64,000 nucleotides of DNA, taken from assembly GCF_040717535.1 (NCBI RefSeq), contig NZ_JBFEFI010000007.1, forward strand, positions 124,001 to 188,000. The letters run 5' to 3'. The translations under genes were made by a program, and so were the position numbers. This DNA comes from Thalassoglobus sp. JC818 (GTDB lineage: Bacteria; Planctomycetota; Planctomycetia; Planctomycetales; Planctomycetaceae). The notes under the pieces are model-generated. The model was not told the origin of the DNA. It worked only from the letters and a program-made list of their open reading frames with translations, and did no database searches. Positions 25,685 to 35,449 of the stretch are shown here, one piece after another; within the stretch, counting starts at the first letter, position 1, and every line of letters begins with the position of its first letter.

Positions 25685-27073
25685 ATGAGGAAAGTCAACA
25701 CAACACGATGGCTGTTGACATTGACAGCCGCCTGTGGACTTGCGACGAGCGCAAGTGCACAGGAGAACCAATTTGTGCAACGAGCTGATTCAATTCTCGG
25801 AGCACAACAAGGAGGACTGGTTCAACAGATCAACCACGAGTGCGCACCGTTGTGCGACGCAGCTCCGTGCGATGGTCTGGGATGCGACAGCGTCTGCGAA
25901 CCTGGATGTGGTCTCGGCGGGTGTTTTAACCTGTTCGGTGGACTCAACTGCTTTAACTTCTGTGGCGATAGCTGTGATGCGAGCGGCGGCTGCGACGACT
26001 GCTCAAGCTGCTACCTGTGGGAAGGTTGCGGTTTCGATCTGGGCACGACCATCTGTGGTGAGTGCTCCCCAATCGATATCGGTGGATGGTTGCAGTCTGG
26101 TTACACCAGCCGATCAACTGGCCTGTTCAACACTCGTCCAAACAAATGGGCGACACACCAGGCTTGGTTGTACGCCGAAAAAGTTGCCGACGGCAGCAAC
26201 GGACTTGACTGGGGTTTCCGCGGAGACTTCATGTACGGTCTGGACGCCAACGACACACAGGCATTCGGTAACGAGCCAGGAAACTGGGACTACGAAAACG
26301 GATTCGACCACGGTCAATTCGGCTTCGCCATTCCACAGTTGTACGGGGAAGTTGCATTCGGAGACTGGTCGATCAAAGCTGGTCACTTCTACACCCTCCT
26401 CGGGTACGAAGTGGTGACCGCTCCCGATAACTTCTTCTTCTCACACGCCTTCACCATGTACAACAGTGAAGCGTTTACTCACACCGGTGCATTGGCGACA
26501 TACAACGCTTCCGACAACCTCACCCTTTACGGTGGATGGACACTCGGATGGGATACAGGCTTCAACCAGTTCGATCAGTTCGGCAAAAAGGGAAGCAGCT
26601 TCCTGGGCGGATACTCGTTCGGAATTGGCGATAACATCTCGTTCACCCACATCATCACCGCTGGTGACTTCGGATGGATCGGAAACGGATACTCACAGTC
26701 TGTCGTCGTCGACGTTGCACTGTCTGACAAGTTGAACTGGGTCATCCAGTCCGACCTGCTGAACTCTGATAATCGTATTACCGACGCTAACGACAACCTC
26801 ATCGGTTTCGAAGACGGTAACGAAACAATTGGCCTCAACCAGTACCTGATCTACTCCGTCAACGAATGCTTCGGTGTCGGTGGTCGTGCAGAATGGTGGA
26901 AGTCAAACGGAGCCAGCGTATACGCCCTGACCGGTGGTGTTAACTACCGACCAACTCCGAACCTCGTCGTTCGTCCTGAGATCCGCTACCAGTGGGATCC
27001 GGGCAATGAGAACGCCGAGATCGAGAACTCAGGCAAAGGAATCTTCGGTGTCGATGCCATCCTGACCTTCTAG
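25685..27073 (+). CDS. Outer-membrane beta-barrel porin with Cys-rich N-terminal segment
   Basis: 462 residues; ATG with AGGAG 9 nt upstream. Residues 1-26 are a signal peptide ending ASA. Residues ~55-140 contain 16 Cys in about 80 positions, in a G/D-rich context. From about residue 143 to the end the sequence alternates short polar/aromatic strands and turns (GGWLQSGYTSRS, AWLYAEKV, GHFYTLLGYEV, YGGWTLGWDTGF, YRPTPNLVVRPEIRYQWDP) and closes with a C-terminal Phe (DAILTF), the outer-membrane barrel signature. This matches the planctomycete outer-membrane beta-barrel family. GC-rich, optimal-looking codons and a strong terminator suggest high expression. The Cys-rich part may form a disulfide-bonded plug or surface link. 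Confidence 0.87.
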   Translation: MRKVNTTRWLLTLTAACGLATSASAQENQFVQRADSILGAQQGGLVQQINHECAPLCDAAPCDGLGCDSVCEPGCGLGGCFNLFGGLNCFNFCGDSCDASGGCDDCSSCYLWEGCGFDLGTTICGECSPIDIGGWLQSGYTSRSTGLFNTRPNKWATHQAWLYAEKVADGSNGLDWGFRGDFMYGLDANDTQAFGNEPGNWDYENGFDHGQFGFAIPQLYGEVAFGDWSIKAGHFYTLLGYEVVTAPDNFFFSHAFTMYNSEAFTHTGALATYNASDNLTLYGGWTLGWDTGFNQFDQFGKKGSSFLGGYSFGIGDNISFTHIITAGDFGWIGNGYSQSVVVDVALSDKLNWVIQSDLLNSDNRITDANDNLIGFEDGNETIGLNQYLIYSVNECFGVGGRAEWWKSNGASVYALTGGVNYRPTPNLVVRPEIRYQWDPGNENAEIENSGKGIFGVDAILTF

Positions 27074-27106
27074 TCTGGCAAGCGTCATCCTGAGGAATGC
27101 AGAAGC

Positions 27107-27141
27107 CCTCGTCAGCCGTGTCTGGTTGACGAGGTTTTTTT
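27107..27141 (+). terminator. Rho-independent terminator of the porin gene
   Basis: CCTCGTCA (27107-27114) pairs with TGACGAGG (27127-27134), and seven T follow directly. It lies 34 bp after the porin stop. Confidence 0.85.
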
Positions 27142-27183
27142 GCGTTGTTTCAATGCTGTCGCGAACTTCTTCAGAAATCGATT

Positions 27184-27226
27184 GCCCAAAAAGAAAGACC
27201 ACGAACAAGACTGTTCGTGGTCTTTC
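27184..27226 (-). terminator. Rho-independent terminator after rplT (possibly bidirectional)
   Basis: A perfect 15-bp stem with a 4-nt loop (27193-27207 with 27212-27226). Read on the minus strand it runs into TTTTT, about 115 bp after the rplT stop. It separates the ribosomal genes from the convergent porin. Confidence 0.8.
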
Positions 27227-27338
27227 AAATTTCAAGATGCCAATCAGAGATGACTCTCTTGCCACTTCTTAAGAACCGTTTTGCAGGAGCTGGTCAATCG
27301 CTCATGCGAATTCTGGAAGTGGCGATTCGAAATGCGAT

Positions 27339-27719
27339 TTAGCCTGCTGCTGCAGCGCTGGCTTGCTTTTCGATGGCTTGTTTGACGACTGCAACGATTT
27401 CGTCGAAGACCTCTGGGTCATGAATCGCGATTTCGCTGAGCATTTTGCGGTTGAGTTCGACCTGTGCGAGTTTCAGACCGTAGATGAACTGAGAGTATCG
27501 AAGTCCACGGGCTGAGACGGCAGCTGTGATACGAGTGATCCACAGAGCGCGGAAATCGCGTTTACGGACACGGCGGTCACGATAAGCATACGCGCGGGAC
27601 CGCAGAACAGTTTCCTGAACTGTTCGCCAAAGCTTACTCCGACCCCCGAAATTACCGCGGGCTTCCTTAAAAAGACGCTTCTTCTTGCGTCGACGTGCTT
27701 TTCCGTAGCTGACTCGCAT
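27339..27719 (-). CDS. rplT: Large ribosomal subunit protein bL20
   Basis: 126 residues, a little longer than the usual 115-120 through an Ala-rich tail (KQASAAAAG). The basic N-terminus ([23 protein letters not shown]), [18 protein letters not shown] and LWITRI.AA...LSYSQFI-like core are standard for bL20, which binds 23S rRNA early in 50S assembly. The start has TGAGGTGA 6-7 nt upstream. A 7-bp hairpin sits just before that ribosome site. In many bacteria L20 represses its own operon by binding the leader, so this hairpin may be regulatory. rpmI lies 415 bp upstream, an unusually wide gap. Confidence 0.97.
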   Translation of the reverse strand: MRVSYGKARRRKKKRLFKEARGNFGGRSKLWRTVQETVLRSRAYAYRDRRVRKRDFRALWITRITAAVSARGLRYSQFIYGLKLAQVELNRKMLSEIAIHDPEVFDEIVAVVKQAIEKQASAAAAG

Positions 27720-28134
27720 TTTCGCTCACCTCATTGAACTGCAGTATCTCAATACTGCCTGTACCGAAATCACTTCTCGTTCAACGGATCTGCTGAAACA
27801 GGTCCTCTTTGAAGTGATGGTTGAAACAATTTTTGGAAGCCGTACCTGAAAACAGGCTCTCGCGAGGTGATCGATCCAATCGCTGGCATTGCGACTGTTC
27901 GGAAATTCGCTGGGTCTGGATCAACAGAGCCCTTCACGTGGCTGCATCGCTTGCTTGCTCGTCGCTGCACAAACTCCATGTCGTGTCAGCTGAGAGAATA
28001 TCAAGAAGTGAGAATCACCTGAGTGAAGATCGACTCAAATTGAAACTGTTGCAGCGTCTTGAAAGCCAAGGTTGCTGCGGGCACGGCCAATTTGGGAATC
28101 AATGAAGACGTGTCGGAACACGTCAATGACAGTA
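27720..28134. other. 415-bp spacer between rpmI and rplT
   Basis: In most bacteria these two genes are tens of bases apart. The spacer has no believable gene. It holds the 7-bp hairpin at 27741-27758 and a weaker CCTG-AAAA-CAGG hairpin near 27846. It may contain a separate promoter or a regulatory leader for rplT; I could not place a promoter with confidence. Confidence 0.5.
27741..27758 (-). promoter_or_regulatory. Hairpin directly upstream of the rplT ribosome site
   Basis: GCAGTAT and ATACTGC form a perfect 7-bp stem with a 4-nt loop, about 10 nt upstream of the TGAGGTGA ribosome site. The position fits an autoregulatory L20 site, but no L20-type mimic of 23S rRNA was verified. Confidence 0.4.
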
Positions 28135-28338
28135 TTACAGGCTGGGTCGCACTGCTTCGACAATCATGCGGGCGTTCGCGCCGTCCACAATTCCCCCGTT
28201 ACGCAGGTGTCGCTTTCGCTTTCCCGATTTCTTACCGAGAATGTGACCGCGATTTGCGCTGCGATGCTTCGCCTTTTTGCCCGACCCGGTTACTTTGAAC
28301 CGTTTGGCAATCCCTTTGTGTGTCTTCGCTTTAGGCAT
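28135..28338 (-). CDS. rpmI: Large ribosomal subunit protein bL35
   Basis: 67 residues from the ATG at 28338, which starts the family motif [17 protein letters not shown]; the frame is open for 8 codons more upstream but those are not part of L35. [28 protein letters not shown] is the typical basic core. GGTGAG precedes the start. infC, which normally precedes rpmI, is not here; instead gap lies divergently upstream. Confidence 0.96.
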   Translation of the reverse strand: MPKAKTHKGIAKRFKVTGSGKKAKHRSANRGHILGKKSGKRKRHLRNGGIVDGANARMIVEAVRPSL

Positions 28339-28559
28339 AATCTCACCGTGACGTTTTCGCAAAAATCGAAACGAAGAGTTTAGATGAAAACATGTTCAGA
28401 ATTCCAGTCAACTCGAGAACATTTTTCGAGAAGTTTCTGGGGGCTGTCAATTCGAGTGGAGAAGAGCCGGTGATCAAGACGCAAGTCGCGCAGGTGTAAG
28501 TTGATACGTTGCCTCGCTTCTCATTCTTGATATCGGGTTGACAGATGGCATCGAGTAAG

Positions 28560-28588
28560 TTGAGGGGGCGTTCGGAGGGAGTTACAAT
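28560..28588 (+). promoter_or_regulatory. Likely gap promoter
   Basis: TTGAGG (28560-28565), a 17-nt spacer and TACAAT (28583-28588). This predicts a transcript start near 28595 and a leader of about 100 nt before the gap start codon. Confidence 0.45.
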
Positions 28589-28612
28589 TCCACCCAACGA
28601 CGTGGGAAGGGA

Positions 28613-28647
28613 AAAGATCCTGGACCCGGACGGTCCCGCAGATCTTT
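28613..28647 (+). promoter_or_regulatory. Hairpin in the gap leader
   Basis: An outer 7-bp stem, AAAGATC with GATCTTT, encloses an inner 5-bp stem, GGACC with GGTCC, around a 5-nt loop. It lies about 50 nt before the start codon in the predicted 5' UTR and may stabilise or regulate the message. Confidence 0.4.
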
Positions 28648-28654
28648 CATGTGA

Positions 28655-29716
<1,062 letters not shown>

Positions 29717-30203
29717 GTTGTCGATGAGATGAGTTTTTGAGCCATCAGCCGTGACGAAAACCTTTAGTCACGGCTGATGGTGTTTTTGAAGATGTGGGAA
29801 GATTTGGGATTTCTGCGGTTTTCAAGGCCACACATCCACCAGAAGCGATGTTTTGACAGGCCTCCAGCAGTTCCTCAGAGAGAAATTTGCTTTCAAAGAG
29901 AAATTCGAGACGTCGCCCTAATGATCTATCTCGCGAGGGTCAGGGAATTGACGAGCGAAGTCGCTTTTCGCGGGCAGGAAAATCATTGAAAACGCTCGAA
30001 TCAGTTTGGACCATCCTGTCGGGGCGAGTCAATCGGCAGTTTTTCGAACAAAACGATCCTGAAGCGTACTCGGAATAACACACTGCTCTGGGATTCCCGG
30101 AGTTCAGCCATCCGATTCGGTCGCTGGTGCGATTTGACTAGACGATCCGCCAATCGATGTAGAGAATTCCATTGAATCAAACCGTAGCAGGAATTTGCTC
30201 TCT
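29717..30203. other. 487-bp region between gap and rpe
   Basis: The first 70 bp hold the gap terminator. The rest (29788-30203) has two short overlapping frames with poor codon character and no ribosome site, which I do not accept as genes. A TTGACT at about 30136 with a TAGAGA 20 nt later is a weak rpe promoter candidate. Confidence 0.4.
29742..29787 (+). terminator. Rho-independent terminator of gap
   Basis: CCATCAGCCGTGAC (29742-29755) pairs perfectly with GTCACGGCTGATGG (29767-29780) over 14 bp, followed by TGTTTTT. It lies 25 bp after the gap stop. Confidence 0.9.
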
Positions 30204-30890
30204 ATGACGCGCCAATTGAAAACAAAGTTCCCGGTCGTTGCTCCATCAATGTTGAAATGCGATTTCGGGAATCTGGAGAGTGAAATCTCCCGGCTCGAGG
30301 ATGCCGGAGCGAGACTTTTTCACTTGGACGTCATGGACGGTCATTTCGTTCCCAATTTGTCCTACGGACCGATGGTGATCGAGCGATTTCGAGATCGCAC
30401 AGAATTGGTTCTCGATGCTCATCTCATGATTTCCGATCCGGAAAAATACCTCGATGAATACCTGAAAGCTGGGTGCGACTGGATCACAGTACATATTGAA
30501 GCGGTTCCGGACCCAAGAGAAATCTTGAATCGGATTCGCGAAGCAGGACGACTGGCCGGGATATCGCTCAATCCCAAGACCCCAGTCTCTGCAATTTCGT
30601 CGTTGAAGGGGTTGGTCGACATTGTCCTTGTCATGAGTGTCGAACCAGGTTTCGGCGGGCAGTCCTTCATTCCCGCGTCCGTCGAACGTGTCGCAGAAGT
30701 GCGAGAAGTTTTTGGAGAGACCGCGATTGTTTCAATCGATGGAGGGATTGGTCCTCAAACCATTCCATTGGTCGCTCCGCACCAAGTCGATGTCTACGTG
30801 GCTGGCAGTTCAATTTTTGATCAGTCGAGCTATGCAGATGCGATTCGCGAGATGACTGAGATTGCTCGGTCGTTCTCGCCTTCCACTTAA
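30204..30890 (+). CDS. rpe: Ribulose-phosphate 3-epimerase
   Basis: Rpe interconverts ribulose 5-phosphate and xylulose 5-phosphate in the pentose phosphate pathway. About 228 residues from the ATG at 30204 (AGGA 11 nt upstream; a TTG three codons earlier is too close to that site). Family motifs are intact: APSMLKCDFGNL, FHLDVMDGHFVPNLSYGP with metal/catalytic His-Asp, DAHLMI, VEPGFGGQSFI and SIDGGI for phosphate binding. The next gene starts 13 bp after the stop, so the two are probably co-transcribed. Confidence 0.95.
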   Translation: MTRQLKTKFPVVAPSMLKCDFGNLESEISRLEDAGARLFHLDVMDGHFVPNLSYGPMVIERFRDRTELVLDAHLMISDPEKYLDEYLKAGCDWITVHIEAVPDPREILNRIREAGRLAGISLNPKTPVSAISSLKGLVDIVLVMSVEPGFGGQSFIPASVERVAEVREVFGETAIVSIDGGIGPQTIPLVAPHQVDVYVAGSSIFDQSSYADAIREMTEIARSFSPST

Positions 30891-30903
30891 TTAAAGGATG
30901 AAC

Positions 30904-31488
30904 ATGGCTATCTTCCTGATTCGGCCGGGCGAAACGGACTACGATGTCCAGGATCGGCTTCAGGGTACTTTGAATTTGCCTCTTACTGAACGTGGAATCA
31001 GTCAGGTCGACGCGCTGATTGATCAGGTTCAGGTGGCAGGGATTGACCGGATTTACTGCGGACCCAACGAACCAGCATTGTCGACGGCACGACGTATCAG
31101 TCGGCAACTTGATATCCCGCTGAAAGTTCTCGATCAGTTGAGCAACGTTGACCTCGGGCTGTGGCAGGGCCTCTGTCTCGAGGAAATTCGTGCGAAGCAG
31201 CCTCGTGTCTTCAAGCAGTGGCGAGAAGCACCCGGCTCGGTCTGCCCACCTCAAGGCGAGGCAGGAGAGTATGCTTGCGAGCGAATTCAGGAAGCCCTGC
31301 GCAAGCCTGTGAAAAAGGGTGGCGTGATCGCAATCGTTGCATCTGAGCCGCTTGCTTCGCTCATCGAATGTCAAATCCGAGGCGAATCCCCCGACCTCAC
31401 GGACTCTTTCGGAAAGCAGCGCCCATCTGCATGCTGCCAGAGAATTGATTCTCCAACTGCTGTGAGCCATAACACTTCGGCGAAGTAG
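30904..31488 (+). CDS. Histidine phosphatase superfamily protein lacking both catalytic histidines
   Basis: 194 residues from the ATG at 30904 (AAAGGA 5 nt upstream; another ATG lies two codons earlier). The fold is that of phosphoglycerate mutase-like phosphatases: IFLIRPGETDYDVQDRLQGTLNLPLTERG aligns with the family's LIRHGET..N...R.QG..D.PLT..G, but the nucleophilic His is Pro (RPG in place of RHG). The late motif, normally VSHGG.IR, reads VASEPLASL, so the second His is also gone. Arg and Glu residues of the pocket remain. It should bind a ligand or partner but not form a phosphohistidine. It sits 13 bp after rpe. A sequencing error cannot explain both losses. Confidence 0.8.
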   Translation: MAIFLIRPGETDYDVQDRLQGTLNLPLTERGISQVDALIDQVQVAGIDRIYCGPNEPALSTARRISRQLDIPLKVLDQLSNVDLGLWQGLCLEEIRAKQPRVFKQWREAPGSVCPPQGEAGEYACERIQEALRKPVKKGGVIAIVASEPLASLIECQIRGESPDLTDSFGKQRPSACCQRIDSPTAVSHNTSAK

Positions 31489-31627
31489 GCTCGACAAGCA
31501 AGAGCGATTTCCACAAGATATGCACGTCTTGTCATTCGACCGAATAAATCGATCCGCATTCCCTTCGCTCTCAATCCAGTGTTCTCTTCGATCACTTGCT
31601 TGATGACGACAGTGAGATGTTCTGCAT

Positions 31628-32494
31628 ATGAGTACTGGCCCCGAAATCGCACGCCCAGCGACGCCGTCTATGAATGATGAATCCGCCACCCCTCGCCGAA
31701 AACGTGGTGTTCCCGAGGGACTGTGGCTTCGCTGCCCAAAATGTTCTGCGACGATCTTTCGCAAGCAAGTCGAAAAGAATCTGCGCATGTGCCCGGAGTG
31801 CTCGCACCACTTCTACGTTCCGGCGCGAGTTCGGATTCAGCAGCTCTTCGACGATGACAGCTTCGAAGAATGGTACACCGAGCTTCGTTCGGTCGATCCA
31901 CTCAATTTCCACGATCAGAAACCTTACAAATCTCGCCTCGTCGCTGAGCAAAAGAAGACCGGACTCGACGAAGCATGCGTCGTCGGCAAAGGCTACATGC
32001 GTGGTCGACCTGTCGTTTTCGGCCTGACAGATTCCGCGTTCATCATGGGCAGCATGGGATCGGTTGTCGGTGAAAAACTGACTCGCGCCACTGAAGAAGC
32101 GACTCGTCAGAAGCTTCCCCTGATCATTGTCAGTGGATCAGGCGGAGGCGCGCGAATGCACGAGGGGATTCTCTCTCTCATGCAAATGGGAAAAGTGTCA
32201 GCTGCGCTCGGGCGGTTTCATGATGCTGGAGGACTCTACATCTCCGTCTTGACCGATCCGACCATGGGGGGCGTGGCGGCCAGTTTCGCTTCGCTCGGCG
32301 ATGTTGTGATCGCAGAACCGGAAGCGTTGATCGGCTTTGCTGGACCACGTGTGGTGAAAGCCACAGTCAGTTCGGAGCTTCCTGAAGGCTTTCAGACGAG
32401 TGAGTTTCTGCTGAAGCATGGATTTGTCGACACGATTGTTCCGAGATCAGAACTGCGCAGCGAGATCGTTCGAGTTGTGGACTATTGTACTTGA
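31628..32494 (+). CDS. accD: Acetyl-CoA carboxylase carboxyltransferase subunit beta
   Basis: AccD with AccA transfers CO2 from biotin to acetyl-CoA to make malonyl-CoA, the first step of fatty acid synthesis. 288 residues. The zinc ribbon of bacterial AccD is intact (CPKC ... CPEC, residues ~37-58). The crotonase-like core shows [33 protein letters not shown] and [15 protein letters not shown]. The N-terminal 30 residues are a short basic extension. accA is not in the window. Confidence 0.95.
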   Translation: MSTGPEIARPATPSMNDESATPRRKRGVPEGLWLRCPKCSATIFRKQVEKNLRMCPECSHHFYVPARVRIQQLFDDDSFEEWYTELRSVDPLNFHDQKPYKSRLVAEQKKTGLDEACVVGKGYMRGRPVVFGLTDSAFIMGSMGSVVGEKLTRATEEATRQKLPLIIVSGSGGGARMHEGILSLMQMGKVSAALGRFHDAGGLYISVLTDPTMGGVAASFASLGDVVIAEPEALIGFAGPRVVKATVSSELPEGFQTSEFLLKHGFVDTIVPRSELRSEIVRVVDYCT

Positions 32495-32604
32495 GATGAG
32501 CGAGCGAGGAACTTCCCTGTGACTTCTGAGGCGGGGTCATCGATCGCTGAGATTTGTCGTCCGAAGAATCAGATCAAACCATTTCCTATGATGATCGGAA
32601 TGCT

Positions 32605-33486
32605 ATGAGTTTTCTCAAGCGGCTCTTCAACAAGAAGGAGAAAGTTCACAAGGTCAACGTTCAGAAAGCCTACCAGCTCCACAATCGGGTTGGTCAGGGA
32701 AGTATGTCGAAAGTCTGGAAGGCGACCGATCCAGCGAGTCAAAGTCTGGTCGCTGTCAAAGTGTTGGACAAGGCAAAGCTCGCTCGACTCAATCAGCGAT
32801 TTCAAGGGATGGCCCGACCGACCGAAGGGCAGATCGCGATTCTTCTCAATCATCCCAACATCGTGAAAACGCTTCTTCACGGGATCACGACCGACGACGA
32901 AGAATACCTCGTCATGGAATTCATCGAAGGGGTCAGTCTCAGCTACTTGGTGGAGGTGCAGAACGAGCGGATGCGCGAGAACTGTATCTGGTACGCGATT
33001 CAGCTCGGCGAAGCGATGAGTTACCTCCATTCGAACGAATGGATTCATCGCGATCTCTGCCCGCGAAACATCATGGTCACTAATGACGAGTTGGTCAAAG
33101 TGATCGACTTCGGGTTGATGGTCCCGAATACGCCCGAGTTTCGAAAACCGGGAAATCGAACCGGAACTGCCAACTACATGGCGCCCGAACTCATCACTCG
33201 TCAGCCGACAGACGAGCGAATCGATATCTATTCTTATTCGGTGACCTGTTTCGAAATGTTCACCGGCGAGCTACCCTGGCCAGCTGCAGATTCGTTGGAA
33301 GCGGTTCTTCAGCACGTGAACCAGCCGCCGAAAGATATTCTGAAACTTCGCCCCGACCTCGACGAACAAATCGCAAACACGATCATGCAGGGGCTCGAGA
33401 GGAATCCAGACGACCGCTGGCGCACGATGCGTCGGATGATCAATGAATTCCGGGCTGCGGGCGAACGACTCTATCCAGATGTGTAA
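32605..33486 (+). CDS. Serine/threonine protein kinase
   Basis: About 293 residues from the ATG at 32605, giving MSFLKRLFNKKEK; the frame opens at a TTG 17 codons earlier. All Hanks-type motifs are intact: the glycine loop GQGSMSKVWKA, VAVKVLDK with the ATP-binding Lys, HRDLCPRN with catalytic Asp, DFGL, and APEL. GTANYMAPE is a typical activation segment. Unlike most planctomycete kinases it has no membrane helix or sensor domain, so it is a short cytoplasmic kinase. It follows accD by about 110 bp on the same strand. Targets unknown. Confidence 0.92.
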   Translation: MSFLKRLFNKKEKVHKVNVQKAYQLHNRVGQGSMSKVWKATDPASQSLVAVKVLDKAKLARLNQRFQGMARPTEGQIAILLNHPNIVKTLLHGITTDDEEYLVMEFIEGVSLSYLVEVQNERMRENCIWYAIQLGEAMSYLHSNEWIHRDLCPRNIMVTNDELVKVIDFGLMVPNTPEFRKPGNRTGTANYMAPELITRQPTDERIDIYSYSVTCFEMFTGELPWPAADSLEAVLQHVNQPPKDILKLRPDLDEQIANTIMQGLERNPDDRWRTMRRMINEFRAAGERLYPDV

Positions 33487-33523
33487 GCTCGAGTGATCAA
33501 AACATTCGCAAAGAGCTGAAGGC

Positions 33524-35449
33524 TTACGACCAGTTGTCTTCTGAACGTCCGAGCAGTTTGGCTCCGTTCTTGAAGCAAAGGTGTCGGAACAGCGAGAGCC
33601 AGCATCCGTACATCAGGATGTTCGCCAGCACGATGGGCCAGTGTGAGTCAAAGAGATCGTCCAGTTCCGAGATCTCATGAAGGAATGGAACGACTACCGG
33701 CGATAGCAAGAGTGTTGTCACAATTCCGTCACGTTGGTCCACACGGAACATCTCGAAAAGTGTGACCAGAACCACGAGCGGAATCACCATCCACGCGACA
33801 ATAATCGCGAGCGATGAAAAAATGGCCCTCGTCGACGACTTCATCCACAGCCCCATCAACAGGCTCAGCCAAGCGAACATCGGAAGACTGATCACCACCA
33901 TCAATACGCTGGCAACGAAGTAGGCAGCTGGGGAGCGTTCCGGTCGATCAAAAAAGTTTGACCAGTCAGTCCCGGATTCAGTCACCAAACCGTACCAGGC
34001 TTGCATCGCCATCGCTGTCAAAAGCGGAGTGGCGACCACAAACATGAGACGGTACACCCCCTGGAATTTCTGGCTGATCAACTGCTGACTCGTGATGGGA
34101 GTTGTCAGGAGCACGTCCAGCGTTTCGTGCGATCGTTCCCCTGCGACGAGCGAAGCCGACCGAACGACCGTCAGCAGGATGGCGATGATCCAGCATAAGA
34201 AGACCATCATCGCAATCGCAGGATGCCTGTTCGTGTAGAACGATCCGACAGAGGTCGCGATGGCAATCGCACAGATTGCCACGACCGGAAACTCCAAAGC
34301 GATGAAGATTCTCAACAGATAACGAAACGATCCGAGTGATGTCTTCGTCGTTTCTCTCCATGCGACCGGTTGATACACAGGGAGTGAACTACTTTCCCGG
34401 ACCAGCACGATTCCTTGCGTAATTCGGTTCTGATTTGCTTTCTGAAAGAGTCGATCAAGCGATTGAAAGAACAGAACGAGATACCGTCGGGGAGAAGCAA
34501 ACGCCCGCCAAACGAGACAGTATCTGGCCATCAGCAGAAAGAGGGCAGAAATCGCCAGCGACGGAACTCCCATGGAAAGAATCTTCCAGCCCGGTAGAGA
34601 GACTGGCACCGCATCCGTTGATTCCAGAATGGGGATCGGGCAGAAAAACGTAAACCCATTTCTGATCGATCGTTCATAAACGGACATGTGGTAGTCAGGT
34701 TGCCAGTCAAGAACTCCGTCGAGGTTGGTTCCCAGAAATGATGCCGTTCCGATGAGCGCGAGTTGCCCCATTCGCCCCATGAACAAGAACGATGTGTCGA
34801 TCAGCGACCAGGCTTCGCGAAAGAAATCGTTCACAAATTGAATTCCCAGCCCGTCGATGACGAACATGGGACCGAAAGCGAGTGCGAGACCCAAAAGGTA
34901 CGTGGCAATGAAAGCGTTGACGGTCGTTCGAAAATATGTCGAACACAGAATCGCCAGCGAGGCCAGTTGGATCACCAGCACAACAAGTGCGTAGAAACCG
35001 TACCAGACCTGGGCTTGCTCGACTCCTCCCAGCGCGTAACAAAAGCCAAACAGGGGGAGTGAAACGAGCAGGTACGTCCCCATCAGAAGCAGACGCCCGA
35101 AATACTTCTCGAGAAGAATCGTCCATGGTCCAAGTCGCGTGAGAAACAGAAGCCCGATGGTGTTGCGTTCTTTCTCGGTCGTAATCGCTCCGCAGGTCAG
35201 GGCAGGAGTGAACAACGCAATTCCAACGATTTGGAGTGCGGTCAGGATGAAGAACATTTCCCGGCCTTTTCCGAGAAGCTCCATCGGAGAAGTGACGCGA
35301 TTGTAGATCTGACCAGAAAAAATGAGCGTGGCGAATCCGAAAAGCAGAATCGCGTAGACCGAACGCACAACATACGTTCTCTTTCTCGCGGACTGCTCGA
35401 TCATTTCTTTCGCGAGTAGTGGAAGCCCGATTGTCTGATTTCTGGCCAT
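33524..35449 (-). CDS. ABC-2 type transporter permease
   Basis: 641 residues with about twelve hydrophobic helices arranged as two halves. The first (residues ~25-230) has TTEKERNTIGLLFLTRLGPWTILLEKYFGRL, and the second (~375-620) repeats the theme with VAGERSHETLDVLLTTPITSQQLISQKF. This ER/E-rich cytoplasmic motif is typical of ABC-2 and Gld-type permeases. The duplicated layout suggests one polypeptide supplies both membrane halves. The start ATG overlaps the ATPase stop by one base (TGATG), so the two are translated as a pair. The substrate is unknown. Confidence 0.88.
   Translation of the reverse strand: MARNQTIGLPLLAKEMIEQSARKRTYVVRSVYAILLFGFATLIFSGQIYNRVTSPMELLGKGREMFFILTALQIVGIALFTPALTCGAITTEKERNTIGLLFLTRLGPWTILLEKYFGRLLLMGTYLLVSLPLFGFCYALGGVEQAQVWYGFYALVVLVIQLASLAILCSTYFRTTVNAFIATYLLGLALAFGPMFVIDGLGIQFVNDFFREAWSLIDTSFLFMGRMGQLALIGTASFLGTNLDGVLDWQPDYHMSVYERSIRNGFTFFCPIPILESTDAVPVSLPGWKILSMGVPSLAISALFLLMARYCLVWRAFASPRRYLVLFFQSLDRLFQKANQNRITQGIVLVRESSSLPVYQPVAWRETTKTSLGSFRYLLRIFIALEFPVVAICAIAIATSVGSFYTNRHPAIAMMVFLCWIIAILLTVVRSASLVAGERSHETLDVLLTTPITSQQLISQKFQGVYRLMFVVATPLLTAMAMQAWYGLVTESGTDWSNFFDRPERSPAAYFVASVLMVVISLPMFAWLSLLMGLWMKSSTRAIFSSLAIIVAWMVIPLVVLVTLFEMFRVDQRDGIVTTLLLSPVVVPFLHEISELDDLFDSHWPIVLANILMYGCWLSLFRHLCFKNGAKLLGRSEDNWS

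Noticed and set aside
29777-30078. Two overlapping short plus-strand frames between gap and rpe
   Set aside because: The first starts inside the gap terminator; neither has a ribosome site or a recognisable motif.
30667-31788. 373-codon minus-strand frame opposite rpe, the pseudo-phosphatase and accD
   Set aside because: The composition (many R, S, C, H) is that of an antisense shadow, and the plus-strand genes are clearly real.
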